DNA of 64,000 bases from Linyphia triangularis (GCA_963978545.1 OZ021722.1:2728001-2792000); one strand, 5' to 3'. Counted from the first letter of the stretch, positions 34,401 through 45,413 are shown. The notes: generated from the sequence alone by a model not told the origin. Program-made: numbers and translations.

Positions 34401-34974
34401 TTGCAAGAATTCTCAAAACTGTCCGTCGTCATAATCGCCATTTTGGTGGGGATTAGTATATAGCGTTGAAGCCATGAAACTAGACTTCATTGCCTTTTAG
34501 ATTCATTTAAGAACGTGACCGTCTCCATCTCCGATGAAATTTCCACACACACACCTGACATCCATTTGGAAATATCACATTCCTAGAATACAATAATCGA
34601 GAAGCATCTCCCTCGACCAGCATGTAATGATGCCTCCAAGCGCACTCTTTAACACGAGGTGAGAGAAAAAAAAACAAAGAAAGAAAATGCAGTTCCAAAT
34701 GACTCTCGTCTTTTCTATATAGAAATAACAGGACAGTGGAACTTCTTTGTTTTTGTACGAAAAATACATTGCTGGAGGGACAATTTCAGCGCTATTCCGA
34801 GATTGTTGGGGGGGGGGGGGGGGGAGAGAGATGTCGGAATGTAAATAACAGGGTAAAAGAGAGGGGCGAAGAAAAAAGAAAAACGTGGACTCACAAAATG
34901 CAGGAGATCGGAATTGAATTTGGTGGTGTTCTAAATGTATGTGGTTTGGATAGAAATATTTGAGGTTGAATCAT
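34401..34974. other. No recognisable feature
   Basis: Short frames on both strands without protein features; a 16-G run lies near 34808-34823. Confidence 0.4.
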
Positions 34975-35900
34975 TTTTTACTTTCAATTATACATATGTT
35001 TACATATGGTAATGAAAGTATTGTTTTCGGTAAAAAGACATTGTTTTATATTTCTCCACGTTTTGGAACTAGAGGTCGAAAATATCGATCAAAATAAATA
35101 TCGATACTATATCATTGCATAGAAAAAAATATCGATAAAATATCGATACATGATTTTTATTTTTTATTTGATTTTCAATTTTGCCACGAACAAAGTTTTT
35201 CGGGGCAAATTTCTACTTTTCATGATTGCATTTTTGTAAGGTGACTACTTTTTCAACTGAAAGGGATCTATTACAAAAAAAAAAGTTACATTTTCGCTAA
35301 ATTGGTGCAGTGATTTTAAGAAAAATTTAGATAATTTCCAATAGCTTTTAAGTGTATGGAAAATATTAAATATTGGTGCCGTTTTAACTGTCTCTCAGCC
35401 AAGTTCAAACTTTAGTTTTGAAGTTTTTGAAAAGGGAACAAATAAAATCAAGAAAACACATGGAACTACAAATCGATCATCAAAAAACTAAAAATGTTTG
35501 AAAATATCGATAAATCAGTGACTTTTATCGATATTTTTAATATCGATGTTTTTTTAGAAATATTAATAAAAATATCGTCATATCGATAAATCGCCGACCT
35601 CTATTTGGAACACCCTGACTTCAAAAAAGTGGTCTAGAAAAAATGTCTGTCTGCGTATACGTGATCAGAATAACTCTCGAGCAAATTGACCTACAATGGT
35701 CAAATTTGGTGAGCAGGTGAGTGGTGACCATGAAACCCACCATTAAGGTTTTCATCAAAACTGCCCATGCTCATAAGTTGAAACATTGATATATATTGAG
35801 AAAAAAAAGAGAAGTTTTTCAGTAACAGAGTTCTCTTCCCTTGAGCATCAACGACCGTTCTACTCTAATGTGTTTCACTTTCCAGAAAGGATAAGAATTA
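34975..35900 (-). repeat. Repeat E copy 6, interrupted by a hAT-type element
   Basis: Reverse E starts TTTTTACTTTCAATTATACA, is cut at TTTGGAAC by the insertion, and resumes ACCCTGACTTCAAAAAAGTG to the GTTCTCTTCCCTTGAGCATC part. Confidence 0.8.
35062..35611. mobile_element. hAT-like non-autonomous element with 8-bp duplication
   Basis: The element 35070-35603 runs from TAGAGGTCG to CGACCTCTA. TTTGGAAC is duplicated on both sides (35062-35069, 35604-35611). Uninterrupted E copies have this word once. Both subterminal regions are packed with ATCGAT/TATCGATA motifs. No transposase frame. The 8-bp duplication and short TIR fit hAT. Confidence 0.88.
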
Positions 35901-35960
35901 TAGAAAAGTATACCTCCAAAATCACAGTCTAGGCGTTTTAAAAGTTTCTTATAAGTTGAT

Positions 35961-36136
35961 CGGTTGTTTTCGGATTATCTGGCACCGTCAGCAACACGAG
36001 GGCTATAATGCGCCGAAACATTCGTCATTAGACAAGCCAACGTACATTTACAAACACCCATGGCTAACACGGGACTCGGAACTCGTAACCTCGCGGTCTA
36101 GAGGCTAGCACGCTAACCACTATACCGTTTGGTCGT
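35961..36136 (-). mobile_element. SINE-1 copy g
   Basis: A reverse-oriented copy: GGTTGTTTTCGGATTATCTG to CACTATACCGTTTGGTCG. The C-inserted B box is present. No convincing target duplication was seen. Confidence 0.88.
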
Positions 36137-36371
36137 CAAGTTCCGTATAAGAATTACCGCCAAAAACATTGCCAAACTGAAAATATTTTCTAAATGAATG
36201 ATGAAAACATAAAAACGGTAAGTAACATCAATCCACGTCAGTATTATAGTGCAATTAAAACTCATACAATATTCCTCATCCCTACTACTTGGTTTGCTGT
36301 ATGTGCGCGTGAGAATGCAGCCAAATAAATCTTATTTTGAAGTATATACATGCGATAGGTTAGCTCGTTTA

Positions 36372-36673
36372 CTACAAAGTGGGCGGTAGAGTATCGAGCT
36401 CGTAACCGGAGGGTTGCGGGTTCTGTCCTCGGTCCACAAAATATCGGTGTGTACCTAATGGGGGCTGGTGCACATTAAATCTGTCGTGGCCTCAATGTCC
36501 TCTCGTTGGTGTGGTGGGGTTGGAGAGAGGGGTTTACACTAGAAGATTTCGATCTCGTATTCTTCTAGATGCTCAAATTTACGAGACATATTTGGCTGTG
36601 TTAAGCACTTTATAAGTAGCAGAAATAGACAGTCGGTGGTTTGAAAACAAAACAAAAACAAAGCTACAAAGTG
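36372..36673 (+). mobile_element. SINE-J (tRNA-derived), one copy
   Basis: A 10-bp duplication, CTACAAAGTG, at 36372-36381 and 36664-36673 flanks a 282-bp unit. It starts GGCGGTAGAGTATCGAGC (A-box-like), has GGGTTGCGGGTTCTGTCC (B-box-like), and ends in an A-rich AAACAAAACAAAAACAAAG tail. It differs from SINE-1 and SINE-F. Confidence 0.85.
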
Positions 36674-37054
36674 TCCACAAATAGAATCTCGTAGACTATT
36701 ATTTATTATTCTGCGAGCTCACAAACCACCATTGTAGAATATTCTACAATGAATGTGATATTTTTTTTTAATATTATTTCGCCGTTAAAACGATAAAAGG
36801 GTGCCCGGAGCTCAAGTGATCGGTACTTTTCCCCACAAAAGGCATTTAAGATAAACTTTGACGATTCTACGACCATTTCACTTCCAAGAACACTCCACTA
36901 GACGGAAAGTGCTCCCCTCAGTTTGCGCAATAACCTTATTTGGAAAGGTCTTTGCTAACCCGTGAGAAATTTGTTTTTTTTTCTTCCTTTTGGGATCAGT
37001 GCTATCCACAACATTTTGGAAAAGAGCAGCAACTTGGAACTTCCAATCTTTTAT
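36674..37054. other. No recognisable feature
   Basis: Unassigned sequence. AGAATATTCT-type short palindromes lie near 36735. Confidence 0.4.
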
Positions 37055-37930
37055 TTTTTATTTTAACCATCCGTATGTAAACGTAGCTATGCTAACTTAG
37101 GGTAATAACAAGAAAAATCGATTTTTTTTTCTTCTTTCTCCACGTTTTGGAACACTCTGACTTCAAAAAAGAGGTCTAGATAAACTGTATGTCTGCGTGT
37201 AAGTAGTCAGCATAACTCCCGATCGATTTGACTACGATGTTCAAATTTGGTGTACAACAGGTTAGTGGCAGCCATGGAACCTGTCATTAACGTTTTTGTC
37301 GGTACTTACGTATTAACGCAACCAGGCCAAAATTCGCATAAATTGCCAAATTTGGCGACCCTACTTACGGCAACCCTACGTGTTATACGTGGTTTTCGTA
37401 AAGAAATTATTTTGCTTACTGGTTAAATTGAATGCCGTCAAATCGCGCCAACCTGGTTGCGATAATACGTAAGTACCTTTTTGTCAATGCTGCGCATACG
37501 CAAAACATGAAAACGTGCAATAGTGATGCTTTTCAGCAATTGCTGAAAAACGGCTGTAACGATATTGCTCTTGGGTAATGCATCTCGAGGTGTTCGAAAC
37601 ATCCCCAATTCCAAAATTCCCGTAAAAATGTCATAAAGGTAAAAAAGAATTTAAAAAATATTTCTTTAACTTACAACTAACACTTACAAGGAAGTATACA
37701 GTAGGAAATATCAAAAAGTATATTCACCGTTTTGACGATTTTTTTCTTTTTTTTTGCCTATGTAAGAATTATCGCCGGTAATATGGTGTACAGGCTGGCC
37801 ATTTTTTCAAAAAAAGGAAAATATGGAAATGCTAATAACGTTATACCACGTCAAATTTAAAAGTAGTGACCAGTATTATAGTGTAATTGAAAGTTGTGCG
37901 ATGTTCCACATCCATAGTTTTCATAGTTAA
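37055..37930 (-). repeat. Repeat E copy 7, interrupted by a MITE
   Basis: Reverse E from TTTATTTTAACCATCCGTAT through CTCCACGTTTTGGAACACTC, cut by a 177-bp MITE, then TGCTGCGCATACGC to the end TGAAAGTTGTGCGATGTTCC. Confidence 0.8.
37293..37485. mobile_element. MITE, 177 bp, with 8-bp duplication
   Basis: The element 37301-37477 has ends GGTACTTACGTATTAACGCA and, on the other strand, GGTACTTACGTATTATCGCA. TTTTTGTC is duplicated at both sides. The 8-bp target and TIRs fit hAT or a similar superfamily; it is non-coding. Confidence 0.9.
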
Positions 37931-38185
37931 TAATGATGGCTCTGATGGGGATCCGTTGAAAGATATCTATCAGTTCTGTGTTACATAGAATCGGAATTTC
38001 CCCTGATTAGTTGTTGTTGGTGATCAACTTCCAATCTAGTAATAAAAATGAATGGTTTCGTTCATTTTGTAATAGGTCGTTCTCCAGTCGATGCTGTTTA
38101 TGCGGCGGTGATTGCCAGACACGTTTGTCAAATTTCAAAAGATATTTTTTGATTGGCTGGATTATTGAATTTGGAAATTTATGCC

Positions 38186-38384
38186 TAAAGCTTGACGTCC
38201 ACTATCTCCAAGCAAAGCAGAGCAGATCAGAGCTGAGTGGATTAAAGCCAATGACAAGGCTGTCAACGTCCATTGTATATCGAGGCTCGTTCTATAGTAG
38301 ACATTGGCAGCCTTGTTATTGGCTCTAATCCACTCAGCTCTGATCTGCTCTGCTCTGCTTAGCGATAGTGGACGTCAAGCTTTA
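38186..38384. mobile_element. Hairpin MITE, 195 bp, TA-flanked
   Basis: AAGCTTGACGTCCACTATC at one end is matched by the inverted GATAGTGGACGTCAAGCTT at the other. The arms pair almost to the centre, with about 98 nt each and a few mismatches. TA flanks both sides. It is a single copy in this window and is not related to D by sequence. Confidence 0.85.
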
Positions 38385-38640
38385 AGTACATTTAGAAGAC
38401 TTCTGATTGGTTGTTTAAAGTCGTTGACATTCTGCTCACAGAAATACAGCCGAATTTGGGCGGCACGCAAGAAAATTATATACATAGATATATTCAATTA
38501 TTTCGATAAAGTTACTCTACTCTACTTCACTCCTAGCTATATTCTTCCTTTCGCCACGATTTCCAATTAAAAAAAAAAAATTTTGGATGTTAATATAAAA
38601 AAAAATATTTATCGCTTTCTTATAAAACTAGGAGCTTAAT

Positions 38641-38879
38641 CCTAGTATACGTTACACGATGAATTTGGCGACATTGGCGATGATGCATATGCTTTTTTTC
38701 ATGGTATGTTTTATGTATTTGCCATCTTCAGCTTACGATTTTCTATGTTTTTGCCTACGCAAATTCTTAGCGACAATTGTAAAAAAGTTACTTCGGCTTT
38801 GGCAACAGTTTGGCGGTAAGCATCAAGTCATTTCGGCGGTAGCGATATTAATCGCACCAAGCGTGTAACATATACTAGG
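38641..38879. mobile_element. MITE P, about 239 bp, with 18-nt TIRs
   Basis: The ends CCTAGTATACGTTACACG and, on the other strand, CCTAGTATATGTTACACG. The interior has several TTTGGCGA-type words and one 69-codon frame that I consider fortuitous. The target duplication is unclear. Confidence 0.75.
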
Positions 38880-38894
38880 ACTTTATAAAAAAAA

Positions 38895-39802
38895 ACTAGG
38901 GGTGTAAAACATCGCACAACTTTCAATTACACTATAATACTGAATGGAAAATGTCATCGTTCATTTAGCAAAAATTGACAGTTTGGCTATATTTTTTTGC
39001 AATAATTCTTGTACGGGTCTTTAAAAAAAATCCGCCAAAATGATAATTTTGGTGATATACTTTTCGATAATTCTTATAGTATCTGCTACACATTTTAATT
39101 TGAAGTTAAGTTAATAGAAACTCAATACACTAAATATTATATAGAACTTATGGGTTACTTTAAACTAACTGTTTAATTCAAAAGAAAATAGACAAACTAT
39201 AAACTATAGTGCAGAAATAAAACTTAACCGCATCAACATGATGCTACTCACAAAAAAGAAACCATGAAACATGAATAATAATAATGAAAACAAAAACAGT
39301 ATCCTTTACTACAAGTGAAACTGAATGGAGAAGAAATAATAAGCGTTGATGAAGTATGCTACAGGAAAGAAAACTCTGTGTTAAAGGCATTCGTTTTTCA
39401 ACTCTTTGCTCCATTAAAGCATTTTTACGGGAATTTCGGAGGTGGGAATGTTGAGAACACCTTAAGAGGCATTAGCACAGCGATTTTTATTAGAATCGTT
39501 TGAGCCGTTTTCACTGAAAAACATGATTTTTTTTTTTTCAATGACAGCTACCCTATGCGCATGCTCGATTTTGACGAAAACATAATGGTAGGTCCTTGTG
39601 GCATCACTAACCCGCACATCAAATTTGAACATCGTAGGTCAATTTGATCGGGAGTTATGATGACCACGTACGTACAGACCGATATTTTTTCTAGATCTCT
39701 TTTTTGAAATCAGAATGTTCCAAAACGTGGAGAAATTCAAAGAAATCGATTATTTTTTTTACCGAATCCTATTCTTTCCTATCATTTTATTGAAAGTAAA
39801 AA
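38895..39802 (+). repeat. Repeat E copy 8 (near full length)
   Basis: From GGGTGTAAAACATCGCACAA to TTATTGAAAGTAAAAAAA. About 150 nt of extra AT-rich sequence lies in the middle, near 39100-39300, before AACTCTGTGTTAAAGGCATT. Confidence 0.8.
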
Positions 39803-39814
39803 AAAAAAAAACAT

Positions 39815-40620
39815 TTATAGCTTTCTAATGAAAAATATGTATTGCTTTCGTTTAAAATTTGTCTACTAACTTTTATTTAAAGCGCTTCTCTTATTTTTTA
39901 CTTCAGAAATTATAATTTTTTGATTCAATGTTGAATCTTTTTACGTTTCCTCTTCATTCAACGTAAGTCTAAAACTAGAAACTGCTAAGAAATCTAAAGC
40001 ACTTCAGGATATCCAGGGTTACTAAATTGGTATAATTTGGCATATGGTAAAATTTCGTATCGAAGCACAGGTATTCAGCTAGTTTCAAACATAGGTCACA
40101 GTAAGCGTGCAAATTCCCAAACACAGGATAGTAGAATCTAACACTTTTCTTTGAATTCAATATCCCAATATAATTTTGTCAATATATTAATTTTTAAATG
40201 TTACTGTATTTGAAATAGAGATACATATTTATCGATATCTTATAGAAAAATATTTATCAACTTGCAAAGATATTTATCGCCTTCTTGTAAAAATATTTGT
40301 CTCATTTCTTTTAAATATTACGGTATGTTACTGTAATACATATTTAACGATTTATTTTTATAAAAAAAAATATTTATTTTCTTGTCAAAATATTTATCTT
40401 TCTTGTAAAAAAAATATGTCACTTTCGTATAAAAACATTTATAGATTTCTTATATATAGAAATATAAAATGCCCAATAAAATATGCCTACTAACTTTTAT
40501 TATTTAAAGCACTTGTCTCATTTTTCGCTTCAGAAATTATAATCTTCTGGTTGAATATGAAATATTTTTTTTACGTTTCGTCGAGTCTAAATCTAGAAAC
40601 CGCAAGAAAATGTAGAGCAG
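39815..40620. repeat. Direct repeats around a Helitron-type 3' end and an AT minisatellite
   Basis: 39845-39999 and 40470-40619 are diverged direct copies (GTCTACTAACTTTTATTTAA / CTACTAACTTTTATTATTTA, CTTCAGAAATTATAAT, CTAGAAAC). The first is followed by AATGGTAAAATTTCGTAT and GCACAGGTATTCAGCTAG before T (ends 40082), a Helitron-type 3' terminus. 40205-40450 is an AT minisatellite with a recurring AAATATTTATC...TTCTTGTA unit near 24 bp. Confidence 0.5.
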
Positions 40621-40891
40621 CCACACACATTCAGTTGCCTATTTTTCCAAAAGGACATTTAAAAGAATCATGAGATATCAGTTTGGAATGTTGCCATTCG
40701 CCGAGAGGGCAAGCCAAAAGTGGAAGGCCAATAAATTATACTTGCATCGGAGACGCATTTACGATGCACAATAATGTCCTCCGCGTTCACTTGTCCCCGT
40801 TTTTTTAATGCATCTTTTCAGAGCAAGTTGAAGATATCTTAAATTTTGTGTCACTACGGATGCATGCGGCAGCTTTTCTGATCGTAAGCTT

Positions 40892-42075
40892 AAGGATGTA
40901 GAACATCGCACAACTTTCAATTTTTACTATAATGCTGAAGTGAATTGGTTTTTATTTACCGTTTTCAGTGCTAGAAGTGTGGGTAGACGTCCCCCCACTT
41001 TTTAAGAAAATACCCACGCGTCTCCTCAGTTCTAAAATTACTGAAATCCATCCCCCCCACTTTTAAAAACACTCAATTCGTTGAAAAACTTATACAGAAA
41101 AATAACATTAACTTTTCAATGTAGTGACACTGAGAAAAAAAGATTTAAAGTTTTCAAAAGTTTAAAAAAAAAATTACGGTATATCAAAAATGCATTATAT
41201 TACTTTGTATAATAAAGATATAAGTATTTTTATTAACAAATACTATTACACTTGGTTAACTTTGGAGTGACTTCCTTTTAAGTTAAATTTCTATTCTTGT
41301 TTCATAAAAAGACAAGCTATTAAAAAAAATCAAAAACATTTTAGAGTTCTCTATTAATTTAATTTAATGAAATTTTGCACATTTGGAAGCACTATTTAAA
41401 TCTAAATAAACAGTAATGTATAAAATGTTGAATTATTACTTCACTTTATTTCTTACTTCCAAGTAAAAAAAAACTTAGTAACGGAATATTCATTAAAATA
41501 ACAATAAATTTTGAACCCTCGCTCAAGGCTAGTGTTAGGAAGTTAAAAATTTGTCCCTTATTAATTAATATTTTTATTATAAGATACGAAATTATAACAT
41601 GTATCGTTGGGGACGGGGAGGGGGGGGGGTCTTGTACTTATCACCAACTTTTGGGCATCCCCCCCCCCCTCCCCACTTTTTTGTTTCCCACTTCTGCCAC
41701 TGATCGTTTTCATATTTTCATCGTTCATTTCGAAGAAATTGCCAGCTTAGAATATTTATTTTTTGCGTTAACTCTTTAAGTGGGCCTTTATAAAAAAATA
41801 AATTTAAAAAAACGCCAGAATGGCGATTTTGACGGTATGCGTTGCGATAATTCATACATTATTGTTTTTTGTAAGTGAAACAGAGAACTCTGTGTTCAAG
41901 ATGCTAGTTTTTCAACTTTTTACATATTTGTACGGGAATTGCGGAGTTGGATAAGTTTAGAACACTTAAGAGGCATTTACCACAGGGAATTTGATCAAAT
42001 TCGTTAGCAATTTTCGTTTTTTAGCAATATCTCTCATGTTTTTCCAATGGCAACTATTTTATGCGCATGCGCAAT
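40892..42075 (+). repeat. Repeat E copy 9, interrupted by a hAT-like element
   Basis: The E start (AACATCGCACAACTTTCAAT) is cut after ACCGTTTT and resumes at 41703 (ATCGTTTTCATATTTTCATC) through GCGCATGCGC at 42063-42072. A new E start follows immediately (42077). Confidence 0.75.
40958..41710. mobile_element. hAT-like non-autonomous element, 737 bp
   Basis: The element 40966-41702 has ends CAGTGCTAGAAGTGTGGG and, on the other strand, CAGTGGCAGAAGTGGGAA. The flanks ACCGTTTT and ATCGTTTT form an 8-bp duplication with one mismatch. The CAGTGGCAGAAG terminus resembles known hAT ends. No transposase is visible. Confidence 0.8.
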
Positions 42076-42076
42076 G

Positions 42077-42182
42077 TTGTGTGGAACATCATACAACTTT
42101 CAATTACACTATTGTACTTGTACTAACGTGGATAAGTGGCTTTTTTTCTTTCCATTTTTATATTTTCATCATGCATTAAAAG
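42077..42182 (+). repeat. Repeat E start fragment (copy 10)
   Basis: GTGGAACATCATACAACTTT through TATATTTTCATCATGCATTA; the rest is missing. Confidence 0.7.
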
Positions 42183-42229
42183 AATTAACGTATAAGTCTG
42201 TTGAATGCATATTTGTATATCTGTAACAC

Positions 42230-42420
42230 TTGCTGTCATCCGTTGAATATGAAATTTGACTGATGGAATCATTGTTGAGGATAAAGCATTCTATCAAGTT
42301 TTGGAACAAAAAAAAAAAGTTAATCCTTATCACTGAATCGATGTTTTTCTTGCAGTGGTCAAACACTATGAAAACTCGATCTCAGCTCTAAATCTCTTAA
42401 ATAAGTTGCAATAGCATATA
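42230..42420 (+). repeat. Repeat H variant fragment
   Basis: GCTGTCATCCGTTGAATATG, AAGCATTCTATCAAGTTTTG and AGTGGTCAAACACTATGA also occur in the same order at 54490-54690, which defines an H subfamily with a different downstream part. Confidence 0.55.
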
Positions 42421-42602
42421 AAATGTGTCAATACATACTAATTTATGTTTTCATAGGTTAATTTTGTTTTACCGTATCGAAAAAGGTCCTGTTGGTATTA
42501 TTCACTTGAGGAAACGACATAAATTGTTTTCATTCAATGTCTGTATATTATAAATGAAAATTAAAAAAAAAAGAAAAAGAAAAAGACTATTGCTGGTGGA
42601 AT

Positions 42603-42925
42603 CACTGCATACTGTCTTGACTTGAGTCCGTTAGTTGACTGGAATGACTGAGTGGAGTTACTGACTTGGTTGTCTGTGAGCGAGCATTCAGAGTAGTTCC
42701 AAAAGCGAACTGTATTGCATTGTCTTTTGCGGCGATTTAGCAGTTGTGTTGTCAAGTTTTTAACTGCTGTTTTGTGCTCTATTGTTGTGTATAGAGCTGT
42801 ATTGAGTCTACTAGAACGAGAAGTTCTGGAGTTGTAAAGGAATCTGCGAAGAGTTATACTGGAATAAATTTCTGCAAGTTTTGATCTGCTTTGGCTTCAA
42901 ATCTTTCGAACCCATCCACGCAACA
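42603..42925 (+). mobile_element. LTR-A copy 5, 5' truncated
   Basis: It holds the R-U5 part of LTR-A (TTAGTTGACTGGAATGACTG to CCACGCAACA, with AATAAA) but not the U3 and TATA region. The truncation point lies in a purine-rich stretch. The TTAGTTGACTG site used by SINE copy c is empty here. Confidence 0.85.
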
Positions 42926-43125
42926 CTATCTATTATAAATAAAAACTTAAGTAGCAAAAGCCAAAACCAGGCATATGCATTGACTCAAGTATTTCAAATA
43001 TAAAATAAAATATATTCGACTCTATTTTCGAGTTTTTAATCTAGGTCATTCTCTGAAGCTATCATTTTCGTACCTACTCCCCAAATGTCACTGTTTTCTA
43101 CAAAATATTTCTTAATGAACTGGGC

Positions 43126-43364
43126 TATACTAAACTTCAACTTAACTTGACATCACTAGATGGTAGATCGTCACAGTGCTCATAGGCATTTAATCCATTT
43201 TGGCGGCGTGAAAGCATAATGTTCGCCCAAACCACAACCCTGTACAGAACAAAAGGCGGTTTGGCGAGAATTATATCTTCACTCCGCTAAAAGGGATTAA
43301 CTGCCTATGAGCACGGGGAAGATCTATGGTTTAGTGATGTCAAGTTAAGTTTTAGTTTAGTATA
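43126..43364 (-). mobile_element. Hairpin MITE D copy 5 (beta arm first)
   Basis: TATACTAAAC to GTTTAGTATA, beta then alpha. It is inserted at the same TA of element C as D copy 4 (GGGCTA / GAGGATTG). Confidence 0.92.
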
Positions 43365-43415
43365 GAGGATTGTAACCCAGTGAGTATAGGAAATGATCAA
43401 CAATAAATAGCATAA

Positions 43416-43578
43416 GTTGGTTGGATATTTTCAGAGGCGCAACACGAGGGCTATAGTGGGCCGAAATATTCGCCATTTGACAAAACCAACATACATTTAC
43501 AAACACCCATGCGGGACTCGAATCCGCATCCTCGCGGTCTAGAGGCTGGCACGCTAACCACTATACCGTTTGGTCGGC
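43416..43578 (-). mobile_element. SINE-1 copy h
   Basis: A reverse copy with GGTTGGATATTTTCAG tail side and CACTATACCGTTTGGTCGGC head. The B box reads GGATTCGAGTCCCG, without the extra C. A small deletion before the head joins GCATG to CGGGACT. Confidence 0.88.
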
Positions 43579-44371
43579 TATAATTCGCGTAAGGAAACAA
43601 TGCAAGAAGTAAAGTCACTCTCCAAAGCCCCGTATGTTGACGCAAGTCTGACATAAACTAAATACGTCACCAAGTTTTATAACCGAGATTCATCCCAAGA
43701 CAAGCTTCAATAATTCAAGAGAGAATCTCATGAAAAAAAGAAAAACCTTCTGTTTGGTTTCCCCAACGGAACACCGTGTAATAAAGGGTGTCAAATTTAC
43801 AGCTGTTACACTTAAAAAGAAATTTAATTGCTCCGGTCACGGGGAATCCATGTATCTTCATCAGGATTTCTTGTTTTGTTTGAGTAAGAAGTTTTTTTTT
43901 ATATATATATTTCGGGACTTTATTTGGGTTTCAGTTTGGGTGGGGTGCCATTTTTATTTTTTGCTTGTGGTTTTTGGGATGACGTCTTCGGAGGTCCCCC
44001 CCCCCCCCTCTCCTTGGAAGACAAATCACTTCCTCAGGTGATGCATGGTAGCATTCGTTTTGGACGATTTTTTTTTCCCTTTACTTTAAAAAAAAAAAAA
44101 AAATCTTTCTCTTAACGGTTGCTGCCGAGTTGCGAAGAATGATGATTGTTGAACTTGGCGAAAAAGTTGGCGATGAATGTTGAAATTGAAGATTGGCGCC
44201 AGTGATGAGCGAAAACTGTTTTAAAGATAATTAAGTGGTGAATACTTTACTATTTATGCAATCTTCCACTAATTATTGAAAAAATGCTGATAAGGAAAAA
44301 CAATTACAATTGATGCAACACTTTTTCTATAAAATCTCACTATAATAGAAAAAAAAAAGTAAGGTTTAATA
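43579..44371. other. No recognisable gene; repeat M at the start
   Basis: 43590-43650 is the inverse of the repeat at 4480-4540. The rest is AT-rich with homopolymers (C run near 43997, A run near 44089). Frames here lack protein features. Confidence 0.4.
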
Positions 44372-45290
44372 AGATAACGCGTTAAAACAAAGTTTTTAAT
44401 ATAAATCCTGTATACACGTCGTCAATTTTTATATTCTTTAACATAAAGCGAATTCTATTGTCAGGGTGTGCTTGGTATTTGCTTTGAATTCTAAATATTA
44501 AAAACGTCTCTACCATCAAAATATGGGGGGGGGGGAGTAACACTCTGGCATCGCATGGCAAAGTTGCCGGGGTCGAATCCTGAACTAGGCATGCATGTTC
44601 GTTGTGGTTTGGAATCCACGTTAAGCTGTTGGACAAACAATTTTCAAAATTTATTTATTAAAAATGAATGGGAATTATGTCTTCACAAGTCCAAATATTT
44701 TTAACTTACTAAAACACTTTTCACAACAATAGTCGGTCAAACGAGATTGATTAGTATTCCAAAATGGTTATAGAAACGTGGGTAAAAGGCAAAAGAGACC
44801 TTTTAGTGACAGTGACAGCTCCCAAAACTTGATAGAATGTATTGTCATTGACATCGAATATTGTCATGACAATGCATTCTATCAAATTTCGGGGGCTGTC
44901 ACCGTCACTAAAAGGTCTCTTTTACGGGATACTAATAAACCAACTTGCCCTCATCCAATCGCGCTGAAATAGCATTAAACCGATCATTGAAGAAACTCTT
45001 TCCTGTTGCCAAAATTATTTTAATAAATAAATAAACCGTTTTAATCAGAGTAAAAAAAAAAGTTATGGGATGTGAGTGCATAAATTCGCATTCTTTTTTA
45101 ATGAATAAACTTCGAACCGTAGTTTGCCGCATATTTTGCCAATAGAGATGTTTTTAATATTTAAAATTAAGGTTCCAACACCAAACACACTCTGGCAACA
45201 GAATCGGTGGTAAGTTCATGAATCTAAAAACTGGCGATGCCATATGAAGGATTTATTTTTAAATTATTTTGTTTTTATGGGTTATATTAT
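44372..45290. mobile_element. Repeat H copy 9, head-to-head inverted dimer
   Basis: 44380-44862 is H on the minus strand and 44868-45285 is H on the plus strand, meeting at CATCGAATATTGTCATGACA. Both outer ends are the AAGTTTTTAATATAAATCC-type terminus. A tRNA-like B box (GGGTCGAATCCTGAACTAGG) sits in the left arm at about 44570. Confidence 0.75.
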
Positions 45291-45299
45291 TATCTGCCA

Positions 45300-45379
45300 A
45301 TGGACAATTACCGCATTTTTTTTATTCAATTCTAAATGTTTCGAGAAGGCCATAAACACAAAAATTTCTGCTCACTACG

Positions 45380-45413
<34 letters not shown>

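Larger units (their letters stand above)
42436..43402 (+). mobile_element. Foldback element C copy 8, split by LTR-A and D
   Basis: Diverged left part (GGAAACGACATAAATTGTTT, TATTATAAATGAAAATTAAA), then an LTR-A fragment, then the right half (CAAATATAAAATAAAATATA, CGTACCTACTCCCCAAATGT, GAACTGGGCTA), which D copy 5 interrupts before GAGGATTGTAAC. Confidence 0.65.
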
